A DNA stretch of 64,000 nt from the NCBI RefSeq assembly GCF_004337985.1, contig NW_021940926.1, positions 282,668-346,667 on the forward strand, in the 5' to 3' direction. The first letter of the stretch is position 1, and every line of letters starts with the position of its first letter. Under the pieces are notes generated by a model. That model saw nothing but the letters and a program-made list of their open reading frames with translations. It made no database searches and had not been told where the DNA came from. This document shows positions 1 to 12,884 of the stretch, one piece after another. The translations under genes and the position numbers were made by a program. Source of the DNA: Pyricularia pennisetigena (lineage: Eukaryota; Ascomycota; Sordariomycetes; Magnaporthales; Pyriculariaceae).

Positions 1-335
1 CGTTGCCGTAAAATAATCGTTTCGTTGGCAACAGTTTGCAAATCCGAAAAAATATGAACGGTATTTAAATTAAAATAATACGTTTTGGCCGCCAAACGGG
101 TTGCAATAGATTTAACCCGTAAAAATCGGTTAACGGTAGGAAAAAATTTGGATATCGCGGAATATTCGTTGCAATGGTTTAATTACGCAGTTTGGCGAAT
201 ATTTTAGTGCCGTTAATTGGAAATAAACCTGTATTTTAGAAACCGGTTATAATATAACCGATGGTAAAAACCGCATTCCAATACCGTTTAAATAAATAAA
301 ATTTTGTTAATTTACCATTAAATTAACGTATAAAT

Positions 336-1556
336 TTAAAAACTATTTATTCGGATCGCTGCAACAAAATTTGAACGGGTAAATTGCGGAATACCTGTTT
401 GGATATATTTATACAATATAACCTGCAGTTCGTTTTTTAAATAAACGAACACCGATACGTCCATAAATTGTATAAAATACGTTAAATAAAGCGGTAAAAT
501 ATCGATTTCGATATCGAATTTAAAATAATAATTAAATATTTTTTCACCAAAATAACCGGTAAAACCGTCGAAAAAAACCACTTCCAAATACGTATTTTGG
601 TTCGCCGTAAATTGGGGTTAATATCGACCGCCCCACGGTTTGCAAAATCGAGTTTAACGTTAAAAAATTATAACCGAACCATTTTTTTAAAATAAAAAAT
701 CCAATCAATTGCACGGTAATAATTTGTAATTAAAAGTACCGGTTAAAATATTATTTTTAGGTAAATAAAATATTTCCGTCGGAAAACCCGGTATTTAACC
801 GCGTAAAAACAATATCCGCAAATAAATTTAAATTAAACCAATTGTTCGTTGGCTATTTTGAAAAAATATAAAAAAACGGTAGCGATTACCCAGCAGCGTT
901 CCCGGCGCCAATTAACATACAATTTTCACGGTTAACCGGATTTTCGGTGCGTAGTTTTTAATGTTTTTTTTTACAATTAATACCGGTACCCGACCATTTC
1001 GCACACCGATTTTAATACCGCATTCGTTAACGTTCCAAACGGTTAAAAACGTAATTCCAAATTCAACCGCACGAACCGCAATGCGGATATACCAGGTTTT
1101 AACGAATTCGATTTATTATTTCCAATTTAAACGATAAATTTCCACGGGTTATTGTTTGGTGATTTGCAATTTTGGATGTTTTTTAAATTACCGAACGTAC
1201 CAAAAATTGTTAATTGGATTATAAAACGGTATCCGGTATTAACGCATTAAATTGGCAGCAAATATTACGTATTTGGAATTAAAATGGGCGTTTAATTTAT
1301 TAAATTGTATAATATATATAACAAACCTTTTATTTTCAATTTTAATTAGCGTTAAAAACCGTCCAACGTGTTCGACGGATATATTGAATGCGCCAATCAA
1401 ATTAAAATTCCGTATATACCGCTGGATATTCGAATATGGGTAACCATTCCGAATATAAAACGACCGCAACAATTCCGGTTTAAATTTGCCTTTCCGGGCG
1501 GTAACCGTTTTTTCGCCATACATTTTAAAATATTGGATATAAATACGGGTTGCCAA
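336..1556 (-). pseudogene. RIP-degraded pogo/Fot1-like (DDE_1) transposase
   Basis: Minus-strand reading frames broken by many stops resemble a Tc1/pogo-superfamily (Fot1-like) transposase. The 1239-1360 part reads like the CENP-B-type helix-turn-helix entry (LTLIKIENKRFVIYIIQ). About 850-960 carries a short piece resembling the start of the DDE_1 core (LIGAGNAAG followed by a stop). Positions 336-587 form an 83-residue stretch with the core pattern FFDGFTGYF and the downstream MDVSVF block (usually LDV..F in this family). Local AT content is high and the substitutions look like C-to-T/G-to-A, so the gene is dead. Terminal inverted repeats were not found. Family assignment rests on motif order, not on a search. 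Confidence 0.6.
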
Positions 1557-1690
1557 AATAGTTGGAAATTCGGGGTACGTTATAATATTTATATTAAAGG
1601 ATTCAATGCGTTTATAGCGTTGTTGTTCGGTATTTTATATAAAAATAGTGATTTTGCTAACGATTTTTTAATTAAAAAATTGACGCGGGG

Positions 1691-1773
1691 TGGCCCACGA
1701 TTTAATCGTAAATTACGATTTTGCAACCCCTTTTTTAAAGAGGCCCACAATCGCACAGCTCCCAAGTAATTCG
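1691..1773 (+). repeat. dispersed copy of the fold-back repeat terminus
   Basis: About 83 bp is collinear with 24421-24504 and, inverted, with 23226-23310. Shared blocks include a GTGGGCC/GGCCCAC block, a run of C/A/G that can form a small hairpin, and CACAATCGCACAGC. It shows that the terminus of the structure at 23.2-24.5 kb is a dispersed family and not a local accident. Confidence 0.7.
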
Positions 1774-2749
1774 TTATTACGTAGGCGAAAAAAATTACCA
1801 ACGTCCTAACACGATCTGAAGTGTTTCCGAAATTGCCACCTTGAAATTGTAAAAGGCAATTTACGTAATTATTATAATTACAAACAAACAAACAACGATA
1901 ATATAAACACCGAAAAACTCTTTTTAACCGGAAAAAGCGCCCTGGAAAAAACCAGGCGTTTGCTATAAATACGCTAAAAAATACAATAATCCGCAAAATA
2001 AATTTGAAAAAAACCAAAAAACGTTATATAACGATGAATACAAAATCCCAAAAAGTCCAAAAAATTTAACAATAAAATAAAAAAACGTATAAATTATTAG
2101 AATAATCGATAAATTACCATCTACCACCAACGGCTATTCTTGCAAACGATATAACCGAAAAACTTTTACGATTCGAAAAAAACATTATTTAAACTGGTAA
2201 AAAAACGATTGTTAAAATAATTAAACGCCCTTTAACCAAAAATAATACCGAAATTCCAGGTCCGCAAAAGGAAATATAGCCAAAAAATACGTAGATTTGT
2301 AAAACAAATATTAGGCGAATTAAAGAAAAAAGAAAACAGCAAAGAAAAATAATTAAACCGCCCATTCTTTCAACAATAATATTTTCAACCGACGATATTG
2401 AAGAGAATTCCGAATTATAAAAAAACGATTGAAAGACCAAGCGCATTAAAACGAACATTTAAAGAACGGGAAATTAAACAAACCCCGAATTATAAATTGA
2501 AAATAACGAATTTATCCAAATATACGAAAGAATTGGAAAAACCAATTTGTCGATATTTACAAACCAAAATTAATCCCTAATAAATTTCAAATTACAGTTC
2601 CAATTATATAAATGTCACGTGCCAATCTGGGGTTGGTGTGGCAATGCAGGTGCACAGGGTGAACAGGGCTTATAGTTGGGATCCGACGAGATACTTGCAT
2701 GCGCAGGTATTGCTGAACCTTTTGGTTATTGGCTCATGCGTTAAATCGT
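1774..2749. other. AT-rich degraded sequence with no recognised gene
   Basis: No family could be recognised on either strand. A less damaged, GC-richer island lies at about 2605-2780 just before the copia Gag remnant and could be old leader or LTR sequence, but no matching copy was seen 3' of the copia remnant. Confidence 0.5.
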
Positions 2750-5700
2750 CGGGCGCATGTGACAATAAAGCCCCTGCAAAAATTGAATATTTGTCCGATT
2801 ATAACGTATTCCCACCATTGGAAATACCCAGCGAACATATTAATGCCAAATTTATTAAAACGTTTACAAATTTGTGGAAAAGAAACAAGGTATTTAGGTG
2901 AACCGTATAACGTATTTAACGATAAAATTAACGATTTTACCAATTTATTCGAGATTCTATAAATATCGTTAAACCAATTATATGCATTATTTTTTTATAC
3001 GTTTACAAAAACCGCACACGCGTTTTTTCGAACGAATTTAAATGAAAAGAAATAATTTAGAAAACAATATATTTGGAAATAAAAGAGAATTCGACACGCA
3101 TTATCCGTTAACAATATTTAATTTATTGGAATTTAATTTCGTTTTAAAACCTGCGCTTAAATCCAACAAACGTAAAGAAACCCAATATGGAAATTTTGAA
3201 AATATTTTTGGAAAAAATTCAAAGTGCCAAAGGGTATTGGGGTTTTTTTATATAAACGAAAAACAATTAATTGCCATTACAATACAAACGGTGCAAAATA
3301 TACCAAAATTTAAAATCGCTATAACGAATCCGGCACGATTTTTGCAAATTTTACGCGCCCAATTATTCAACACTATATAAATGGAGGAAAATTACAAAAT
3401 ATTAGGTTAATTTTTTATTAGTTGCTAATACGGTAAAAAATACGTCAAAATTACACAACCGGGATTATAAAAGCAAACCACAACCAAAATAACAATACCG
3501 GAAATGCTGGATATGCAAAAAGCCTAAAAGCAAATCGGTATTGCACCCAAAAAAAACAGACAAAAACCCGAAAACAGTAGAAACTTAATTAAAAACGACG
3601 AAATAAGCCCCATAAAAAATATACGGAGTTTTTAACCTCAATTAGAAATATACGGATTTAACAAACGAATAATAAAATAATAATCCAAAAAACTGGAACG
3701 ATTTAAAAAAAAAGGATAATAACGTTATAAACAGCGTTTATTTTGTAAATACGGTAATAACAATTTATTTAATTGAAAAATTGTGTAAATACCGCATTGC
3801 GACCCATTTGCAAATTAAAAAAAACCAGAAAACAATTTTTGCAAATTAAATTTTGCTGCAATACGGAAACTAAATAACCAATTGGCACCAGATTATTTTT
3901 TAATATAAAAACGGTAAAAGTTCCAACAACCGGTATTAACCAAATGCACGTTTTGCAAAAAAAAACCAAAAATTAAAATTAACGAGGGAAATGCAAACAA
4001 AATTCGTATTAAATTTAGATTAGGTAATCCAATACCAACGATTGGTATATTTCAATTTTTTAGACCAATCGAACATATTATTTTCCATATAATACCAATA
4101 TTTACATTTTTCTTTTGTATAAAAAATATGGATGTATTCGGTATTTACCTGGATAATATCCGGAACGAATTGGTAACGAAAAAAGGAAACAAAATCCAAA
4201 TTTTACGTAAATGGGACCACCTATAATTCTTTTTAAACAATATTTACCACGTTACAACTAATACCATGTTTATAACCAAAATAACCATTACAAAAACAAT
4301 TTTTTAACATAAGTAAAATTCCGAAAATATTATATTGAAAACTAATAAACCGTTTTTATTACTATTACCCAATTAAAAAAACAACCCCCCCACGTTTTAA
4401 ATTTTCGTTAAAAATTAAAATCGATTTTAATTAAGAAATAATTATCGACGTAATATATTTAAAAAATAAATCAATTTTACATATAATTGATACGAACACC
4501 GCATTCCAAATTGCACGTTTTTTACGCAATTTACACGCCGGAAAAAGCGTGGAAAACATTTAAACATTATTAATTAATTATAAATTTAAAACCACCCGAC
4601 GTTATTATTTAGAATATAAATACCAATTTTGCGTTTAACAAAATTAAAAACGAAACGAAGTTGTTAGGTACAAAAATTTAACAAGTTCCAATGGAAACAT
4701 ATTAATTAATTGGTAAATTTAAACTTTATTATAAAATATTGCGGCGCGTTTACGAAATTATAATTGCACAATGTAGAAAAATAATTTTTAAGTTTATATT
4801 ATAAACAACCGTAAAAACAGCTAACGATACGGCAAATCCAAACGGTTTAATACCAAAGTTATTAATATTCGGTGCAATATCTAAAATCATTAACGATTTA
4901 CCGCCTATAAAAAATCAAATAAACCGTTTAAAAGTAATTAGCAAAATAATAAACGAATTACGCAAAATGCAGGCCAAACGGCAAAATAACAATCTTATTC
5001 ACAACGCGAAACAGATTTAATACGGAAATAACCAATTCGAAATTATTCGAATTCGGAAATAAAATTAAAATTGACGAAAAAGACGGTTAATAATAACGCG
5101 ATAACAATCCAAACGATAAACGGCCCAGCAAAATTTAAAAATATAAATATTAGGCCATATTAAAAATTACCGGAACAGTTAAACCCCAAAAAGCCAGCGA
5201 ACTGAACCGGAACCGGAAAATCCGAAACCATTTATATATTTAAAACCGGTGCAACCAAAACGACGAAATAAACCGCCAAAAATCCCGGGAAATCATCCCA
5301 AACGAGCCGGAAATTACCGTAACGGTATAACCAAACAATAATTGTGGAAATAGAATACCACGGCGAAATAAACGCACCAGGTGACCAAACGCGAAAGTAT
5401 ATTTAATCCAAAAAAAACAATTGGTACAAAATATAAAGATTAAATTAAAATAAGAAAATAAAGTTTTTGCGCGAAACGCACCGTTCAAAAAAGCAAATTT
5501 TAAAACGATTAAATTCCTATTAACCGCAAACGTAATTTAACTAGTATATTATCTACAATTACTTAAAATTATAATTTTTAAATGAAAATTAGTCCGAAAA
5601 ATATGAGATTTATTTAACGCACTATACGAAAAATCGAGATTAGTTGATAAAAATTATAACAATTAGGGAAAAAACGATTTATTTACGCAGTTACCCAAAT

Positions 5701-7219
5701 TATAAAATGCAATGAAAAACTTATATTAATATTTGCACCCAATTTAATTCTAGAAAATTGTATGTTTATATTCCGAAATATTAACCAAGTTTATATATAA
5801 AATTTAATAACGTTGCAAAAAGATATTTTGCTGCGTAACCCGAAGAAAAAACAATATAAATATCCAACAGGCATAATATTGCATATAATTGAACCGCTAT
5901 ATGAATTTGCAAAATTAGGATTGCATTAGTATGCAACGTACCAATAATATTATAAAAATATTTAAACTGCGTTTTAAACAGCTGTAATCGGTACTTTATT
6001 ATTGTAAAAAAATCTTTTTCGGCGTGGCGTTATAAGTATGCAAACAAATGACAAGTTAAATTTAAAAAATTAAATTTTATAGCAACAAAAAATTCAAAAT
6101 TCGCAAAAATTAGATTTAAAACAAGATTTTAAAAAGATTTATACCGGGAAACGAAAATAATTTTAACGGAAACCATATAACGATAAAAAGCGAGTTGATA
6201 AATTTAACAAAAAAGGAACAGGAAAACCAAGTCGAATTTATTTAATTTAAACAAACGAACCCAAAATATTAACATGTTATTTAAAAAACGAAAAGAATAT
6301 GTATATTTGTTTATACCAATTAAAAGCAATATTCGAATGTTTTGCGGCGGTACGAATTAAAAAACCGCAATAAAAAAACTTTTAAACCTTCAATAAAAAA
6401 TTCCAATGGCAAACCGAAAACGCAAGCAAAAAATTAAATTTATATACCAATTTAATATACGTATTTATTGACGAATTATCCGCCAATAATAAGAGACTCA
6501 TTTCCCAAATCGGTTACCTAATAATTTGCGGTAACGAATGTCACGGCCAGGGTAAGCATAGCACGGAAGCTAGTCTATTGGCACCTATCGACGAAGATTC
6601 TACTCTGAGGAGAGGAAAGGAAACAAACAAAGTTCTGAGCTTGACGCGACGTCGATAAAGGTATCACCCTGGTGGGTCGTTGGTCAGGGGTCAGGGTTAG
6701 GGTCTGGTGATCTCATGGTCCAAATGTCACAACGAACGTTTATCAAATTACGGAACGCTATTTGAAATTACTGGTAATATACTCCATTGGCTTTTTATTA
6801 AAAGCAAAAAGATAACCCGCAATGCTTTAACAAATGAACTTTACCGTATGGCGAACGGGTTTATTATGGATTACGAGATAGAACTGGCAATTTCAACCAT
6901 TATAAAATTTAAAAACGTATTTCCAACTTTTACAATTATATATATAAATAATTATTCGTTTTATTAATATTTAGTATAGTTGGAATTTACAATAGAAAAA
7001 CGGTTAATAATAAATTTAATAAATTTACGGCAATTATATAAAAATGGGAAAATAAATAAAATTCGTTGGACTTTTGGAAACGATAATCCGGTAAACGCCA
7101 AAATAAAAGAAACATTTAACGGAGTTTTGGGAAAATTGGTAAACCGGAATAAATTAGAAATACGTGTGGAAAATTGGGTAAAACGCCCCAATAAAACGCC
7201 CAATTTACGGAGATTGTAA
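2750..7219 (+). pseudogene. RIP-degraded Ty1/copia retrotransposon
   Basis: Several in-order pieces of a fungal copia polyprotein lie on the plus strand with many stops and shifts. A Gag-like block lies at about 2780-3030 (FTNLWKRNK, then GEPYNVFNDK in another frame). A C-x2-C..H zinc-knuckle remnant lies at about 3500-3555 (KCWICKKP). The stretch at 5220-5500 may be the integrase-to-RT linker, with weak support. The RNase H domain is clear at 6450-7219: IDELSANN, then LHWLFIKSKK, then NELYRMANGF, then KIRWTFGNDNPVNA. RNase H is interrupted at 6539-6731 by a gypsy LTR with a 5-bp duplication. LTRs of the copia element were not identified. The family call is strong because of the RNase H block; boundaries are approximate. 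Confidence 0.75.
6539..6731 (-). mobile_element. solo LTR of the 14.6-20.5 kb gypsy family
   Basis: This 193-bp sequence reads the same, by eye, as both LTRs of the complete gypsy element. It begins TGTCACGG and ends TGTCACA on the plus strand; by comparison with the complete element its transcriptional sense is minus. The 5-bp target duplication ACGAA is present at 6534-6538 and 6732-6736. It sits inside the copia RNase H remnant, so it inserted after the copia was already there. It shows no RIP damage although its surroundings are heavily mutated. It most likely arose by LTR-LTR recombination of a full insertion. Confidence 0.93.
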
Positions 7220-9370
7220 CCGTTATCGTAAAATAAAAATAACAGCGCAAACGTAATTTAATTAAAATATTTGAAACGCACGCAAAAAAAGATCGATTGC
7301 GCCAAAATATAAGCACAGCGAAACAAAACGAAAAAACATCCAAAGCAAACAAAACAAATTAAACCTTTTTTTATTTTCTACGCCGTTTTAAAACATATGT
7401 AAAAGTAGGCGCATTGTTATTATTATTATTATCGGGGATTTTGACTTAAATCACATTAATCGGAAATGTTCCATTACAACGTATTAAGTTATTCACAAAC
7501 AACCAATCGACCCGCAATTTTGTATTCCGACGAGAATGTATATTTTAAATTGGTATTATTTTTATTATTATTACACGTATAATCCGCGATTCAAAGTATA
7601 ATTATTATCGCGGTGCGCCAACGATTAAACATTTAAAAACAATTAATTAAACGAACAAATTGCAAAATAAAAATTAAAATATTTTCTAGCAGGCCGTTTG
7701 TATGGAAAAAATGAAGCGGGTACTTTTCGCCGCGTTTACGTTTGCAAAAAATTATAAAATTATTATCGTTATGGTCGTTATCGTGTTAACCGGAACAGAA
7801 TTTTCGAAAACGTTTTTGGTAATTGAAAATACGCAAAAATAATATCGCGAATTTAAAAAAGTTGCGAAAAATTAGCAACAAATTAAAAAAGAATTGTAAA
7901 AAAACGAAACAATATTTAAATAATTATTTATATAACAATATAAAATGCCCAAAAAAATATTTATAATAGCGGCGATTTTTAAATTCGTTGATATTATTGT
8001 AGCGAACGCCGTTGGCGCCAAAGTTAAATTGTTTGCCGGCCAAATACGAACGCAGGCAAGCGAAACGCGGTATAAAACGAAATTGATTTGAAAGAGGATC
8101 GATTAAAGAATATATTAATGGAAAAAGAAATAATAAAAACCAAAAAGAAGTTGTAATTTACCAAAGATAATAACTAAAACCCAAGTTTTAACGAAAAAGT
8201 GAAAAAGAATACCGATAAATTTGGAAAAACTTTTGAAAAAACGTTAAAACGTTAAAACGCCAAAATTAAATTATATAATTGCCAAAACGAATAAAAGGTC
8301 AAATGTATTTGAAAAAATCGTTGCTAAATTTGAAAAGAAAAAACCTCGAAATGCAGGATTAAAAACGACAAAAAACCTTAATATATAAATAAAAAGATCG
8401 ACAAAAGTTTGCACTCAATTAAACCGGATCGCAATTATTATTATTTATTAATTTATCAATTAATTAAAATACAATATGAATGGTTGAGAACAGTTTATAT
8501 TGTTCGCAATTTAACGCCTATTGGAACGAAAATATTACCGATAATACGCGCACGCCACCATAACAATAAGAATATTATAATTAATTTCAAATAACGGAGA
8601 TAGAATGATAAAAAGTTGTAAAAAAAAGGAGAAATGATTAATTAACGGGGAAAGAATTGTACTTTACAGGTTGCAAAAAAGACCGTTATTATTGATATTA
8701 ATTTAAAAGATTTAAACGCGTAATTTATTAACCGAATCAACGATTTAGAGAATATCATCAATCGCCCAAAAAAATGCCGCTGTTAGTTTATATAATTTAC
8801 CTTTCGTAAACTGGCACGTGCGTGCAGGCACGTGCACAAACTCCACTTACTTAATCACTTATATAGGCACCACATTAACGGTAGTTCATTACGGAAAAAG
8901 ATAAATAGAGACAATTAATAATTTCACAACGGAATTTACAGAGTACTTTATATTATAAGACCTAGGTTTTACAAATCGATTGATTAATTATAAGGCCTAT
9001 TAACAGGCCCAATGATAACCAGCGGACAATTATATATTTTCCAAAACGTCCGGAACTTAAACGTTTATATTTTCGAATATAGGCCCGAAATCTTTTCCGA
9101 TTTTATGTTCGGATTTGCCGTTAATCATACTGTGAAATTTGTTTGAAGCTTTTTATTCCACCACTTTTATCTAATTGTTTTTAGTAATATTGCGTGTAAT
9201 TAGTATGAGAAAATACATATAATATATAACGTGATAATAGTTTCAAACATTCGTGTATTAAATATATGGGATGTGGAAAAGGTTTTGAAAATGTTTTGCG
9301 AAATAACTTGGACGGAATTTTTCCCAAATGCGCCGAATCTTTCCTCATACTACTTGTTAGCAATCCTGGG
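7220..9370. other. AT-rich degraded sequence with no recognised gene
   Basis: Nothing could be assigned. About 8805-9010 is less AT-rich and contains an imperfect CACGTG-containing palindrome (GGCACGTGCGTGC, then GGCACGTGC) and a TATATAGG stretch. It could be a promoter or LTR remnant of the copia element, but no second copy was seen. Confidence 0.4.
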
Positions 9371-9378
9371 TATTATTA

Positions 9379-9476
9379 GGCTTGAGTTATATGGCCTAAA
9401 CACTTCGAATAAATGGCCTCAAAACGGATACTTCACAGTACGATTTATTTTTCGGTACAAAATTACTGGTAATTGC
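9379..9476 (+). repeat. left terminal inverted repeat of the MULE
   Basis: Pairs with 12773-12871 as an inverted repeat. The outer 60 bp are the best conserved, and differences are mainly transitions. Confidence 0.8.
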
Positions 9477-12162
9477 AAAACCACAAATGAATCCCTATTT
9501 AAAGCGCATGTTAATTAAACAAAACCGCACGTAATTCCAGCCAAAAAATAGCCCAAATACCAAATCCCAAACCGGTAAAAATAAAATTATTTACAATTAA
9601 TATTTTCGCCCTCGTTACCATTATTACCCCCAATAATAATGCATTTTTAAACCTTTTTTTTATTTGCAAACGTTTTTCCTTCCGCATTTAAATATATTCG
9701 TCGAATTTGTTTTCGTATTCGGTATTGGATTTAAAAATATGGTTTTTCGCGTCGGTTTGCGTAAAAATTTCCATATAATGTAACGTTTGTTATATTTACC
9801 TGAAAATTATTAGTTTATACAACCCGTGATACAATTTATGCAATTGTATAAGCCAAATATACAGGCATAAGGTTGATAAACAGGGATATAGAACTACCAC
9901 GCGTCTATTAAATTAATCTAATACAAATCGTTAAATTAAACAATGCATATGAATCAACGTGCATCATATTGTTTAATTAACAAATAAAAGTCTAACTAAC
10001 AGGAAAAGAAAAAATAGATTTACCTGTAAAAATAGAAAAGGTATACGTGTTAAAATCAAATATATTTACAATATATAAAGGGTTTACAACCCACGTACAA
10101 TAGACAAAACAGCTTTTAAATTATCGCAATTAACAATTATCTTCCTGACTTTTACAATACAATTCTTCCTACTTTGAATTAAGTGATTTACCTTTTTTAC
10201 CTCTTTACACTTTATCGTAACTTTTGAATTCACTTCCCCTACCTGCCATTCTTCACAAAAATAATAATGCCGGATTTATACACGCGGTAATCGACGAAAT
10301 CGTTTGGAACAATGAAAAAAGGCAACGTTATTATTATAAAACGTATTTTTTTGCGGCCGTACGTAAAAGAATATTAAATGGGGTTCGTTTACGGTTTAAC
10401 CCTTTTATTAATAAACGTACCGCTTCGTTTATTTCGATAATTTTTTTACGTTTGAATATATTTGGAATTCGATTTTTACGGGTATTAATACGGCCACGGC
10501 CAAGGTTACGGGCAATCTGGTTAATTGCGTGATTATCGACCCCCTAGGCTGATTTTTATTTTATATTACGATTGGATTAAACGGTTTTGCATTAAAAATT
10601 AATTATACCCCCGGTATAAAATGCCCAAATTCCGAAATAATATTGGTAGGGGTAAATAATTCCGCAAAAACGTTCAAATGCGGGTATAAATTTGCATTTT
10701 GTTAAATGGATGTTAATTATTATTATTATTCGTACAATTCTTTCCAATGTTAAAATATTGCAAAATGCGAAAAATTTAAAGTTTTACCGTTTTGTAAAAT
10801 TGTAAATAGTTTATATTTGCAAAACAAATTTATGATGGTTAATATATGGATGCGATTGCAGAATTTTGGCGGTGCATTTTGATATATTCCGTTACGCGTA
10901 AAAAACGTTTGCCGCAATTTTGCGAACAAAAACCGTAATATTCAATATATAACGTATTTTGGTATTAATAATTTAATTATTAAAATAGTATATACGAATA
11001 ACCGTAATTTATGTAATTTAAACTTTCAACATTAGAATAAATGCCCAAATACCGTAGAAAAATTTCTTTTTAAACCGTATAAAAACCGTTTAATTATTGC
11101 ATTAAAAATTCGATTGAAAAAAAGTTCTTAACGCCGTAATAGGGTAATTAAATAAAACGAACCGAAATTAATTTCTATATAAAATTCCGTTAAAATAACC
11201 CGAATTTAATACGGGAAAATATTATTTTATTTATAAAATAGTTAACAAACCGAATTTTATACGGAAAAAACCATATAATTACCGTTTAAATAATTGCACT
11301 AATAGGGTATTTATTCGCCCTTTCAAATTGCTTTAAGTTTTGTTTAAAATCGGTTTTTAAATTTTTATAAAAAAACGTTGAAATTAGGGTTTTTTTAAAC
11401 CCGGCCACCGCGTTTGGTAACAGGCCCAAAATATATTTTACATTTAGCCAGCACGTTTATATATATAGACCGAACGCACAAAATATTGGAGATAATTTGG
11501 TAAACGCCGTAAAAACCGTTTATAAATGTTAATTTCCTGTCGGTAACGAAAAACCCTGGTATGGGTAAAAAAAGATTTTTAAAAATAGCCGTAATAATTT
11601 AAATGCCCAAATATAATCCGCTTTCTTTATAATTAATAAACGCGGCCGCGATTCCAAAAAAATTTCAAACGGTTAAACTTTTACTTTATGAAATAAAAAT
11701 ATGTTGAATTTATTCGTTTTATAAATGCAATCGAAAACGAGGATTTCGGATGCGTGGCGGTAAAAGGCGATTGCAAAAATCGGTGCAACGAATAAAACAG
11801 TAATACGATTTTTGAAATTTTGGATATAACGGTATTAATATTGTTGGGCGTATTTATTTAAATATTATTAAACCTTTATTAAATTAACGTGGGACCAATA
11901 TTATAAATAAAATTTTATATAATTTCGTTTTCAAAAATATAGCGTTTTGGGGGTAAATTTAATGCAATTTACGTCGAATAATTATTCAATAGGTAATCGC
12001 CCGTTAAACTTTTTTGCGTTTTTTTTGCAAAAGATTTTTTACGTTTGTAACTAAAAAAAATATTTTGTTATTTTTAAATTTCTCCTGTATTTGAACCATA
12101 ATTTGGTTAAAAATATTTTTTGCGCGCCAAAACTTTAAAATATTAAATTTCCAAAGATCAAA

Positions 12163-12531
12163 TTAACGCCGGCAATATACGTGGTGGAAAATAATTATAA
12201 AATCAAATGCGTGGTTATGGCCGATAAATATTTTTCCTCCCTGCGGCGAAACCGATTCGATATACCAACGGCCGGTTACCGATTTTAATTTAATTTTAAA
12301 AAGACAATTCGTTGCCGCAAATTTGGTTTTTTTACGCCGTTTTCCGCTATACGTGGTCAACGTGCGGGCGTTCTTCGATTTTTTATCGATTTCCGGTTTG
12401 TTTTTAATACAACGATAAATAATACGGACGGAATTTTCGCCAAATTTGACCGGCGGGTAACGTTGGTTTACAATTAAATTGTAATTTTTTACCCAGGCGT
12501 ATTCGAAAAAAACGGTTTGGGCGTTTTCCAA
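12163..12531 (-). pseudogene. N-terminal zinc-binding region of the MULE transposase
   Basis: A 122-residue stretch has escaped stop codons. Near its C-terminal end it carries a Cys-x-FKIK strand, an RWYIESV strand and an HNH, the order seen in the FAR1/FLYWCH/WRKY-GCM1-like finger at the start of many MULE transposases. It lies about 240 bp inside the right terminal repeat and is read away from that end, as expected for a transposase start. Confidence 0.65.
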
Positions 12532-12772
12532 AATATTAAACGATTTAATCGAAGAAAAAAATATGGCGGGCGATTTTATTGCAAAACCAATTTTAAATAT
12601 AAAACGCGGTTGGAAATAATTTTATTTTGGGGGCGTTATTATGATTTTTTTTAATTGCATTTATCGCGTATATTTTACGTTTTTTAATTATTTGGTGCGG
12701 TGGAGCTAAATTACGATTAATTTACGTAATTATTTTTATATTTATTTTTGCAGGTTTTTATAGTTGAAATTC

Positions 12773-12871
12773 GCCGTTATTAGTAATTTTGTACTGTTTA
12801 ACGAAAGGTATTGTGGAAGGCTCCGTTTTAAGGCCATTTATTCGAAATGTCTAGGCCATATAACTCAAGTT
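12773..12871 (-). repeat. right terminal inverted repeat of the MULE
   Basis: Inverted partner of 9379-9476. It is followed directly by TATTATTA, the same 8 bp that precede the left end. Confidence 0.8.
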
Positions 12872-12884
12872 TATTATTATAATA

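Larger units (their letters stand above)
9379..12871 (-). mobile_element. MULE (Hop-like Mutator) DNA transposon, RIP-degraded, both ends present
   Basis: A 3.49-kb unit is bounded by about 98-bp terminal inverted repeats (9379-9476 and 12773-12871) that match through CTTGAGTTATATGGCCTA and AAAATTACT, with differences mostly of the A/G or C/T type. The 8-bp target duplication TATTATTA lies at 9371-9378 and 12872-12879. Minus-strand remnants support a Mutator-like transposase. The 12163-12531 stretch has the FAR1/WRKY-GCM1-like N-terminal zinc-binding pattern (a Cys followed by LFKIK, ending in HNH). About 11.05-11.78 kb has the MULE core start FDCIYKTN (first catalytic Asp) and later FERANKYP. 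No intact ORF remains, so it is non-autonomous now. The low-complexity duplication alone would be weak; terminal repeats plus internal domain order make the call. Confidence 0.82.

Noticed and set aside
5220..5500. A definite copia integrase C-terminus
   Set aside because: A few residues fit the integrase-RT linker, but the frame has many stops and the match is too weak to place domain limits.
8800..9010. 3' LTR of the copia element
   Set aside because: The stretch is less AT-rich and has promoter-like features, but no second copy was found upstream of the Gag remnant at 2.6-2.75 kb.
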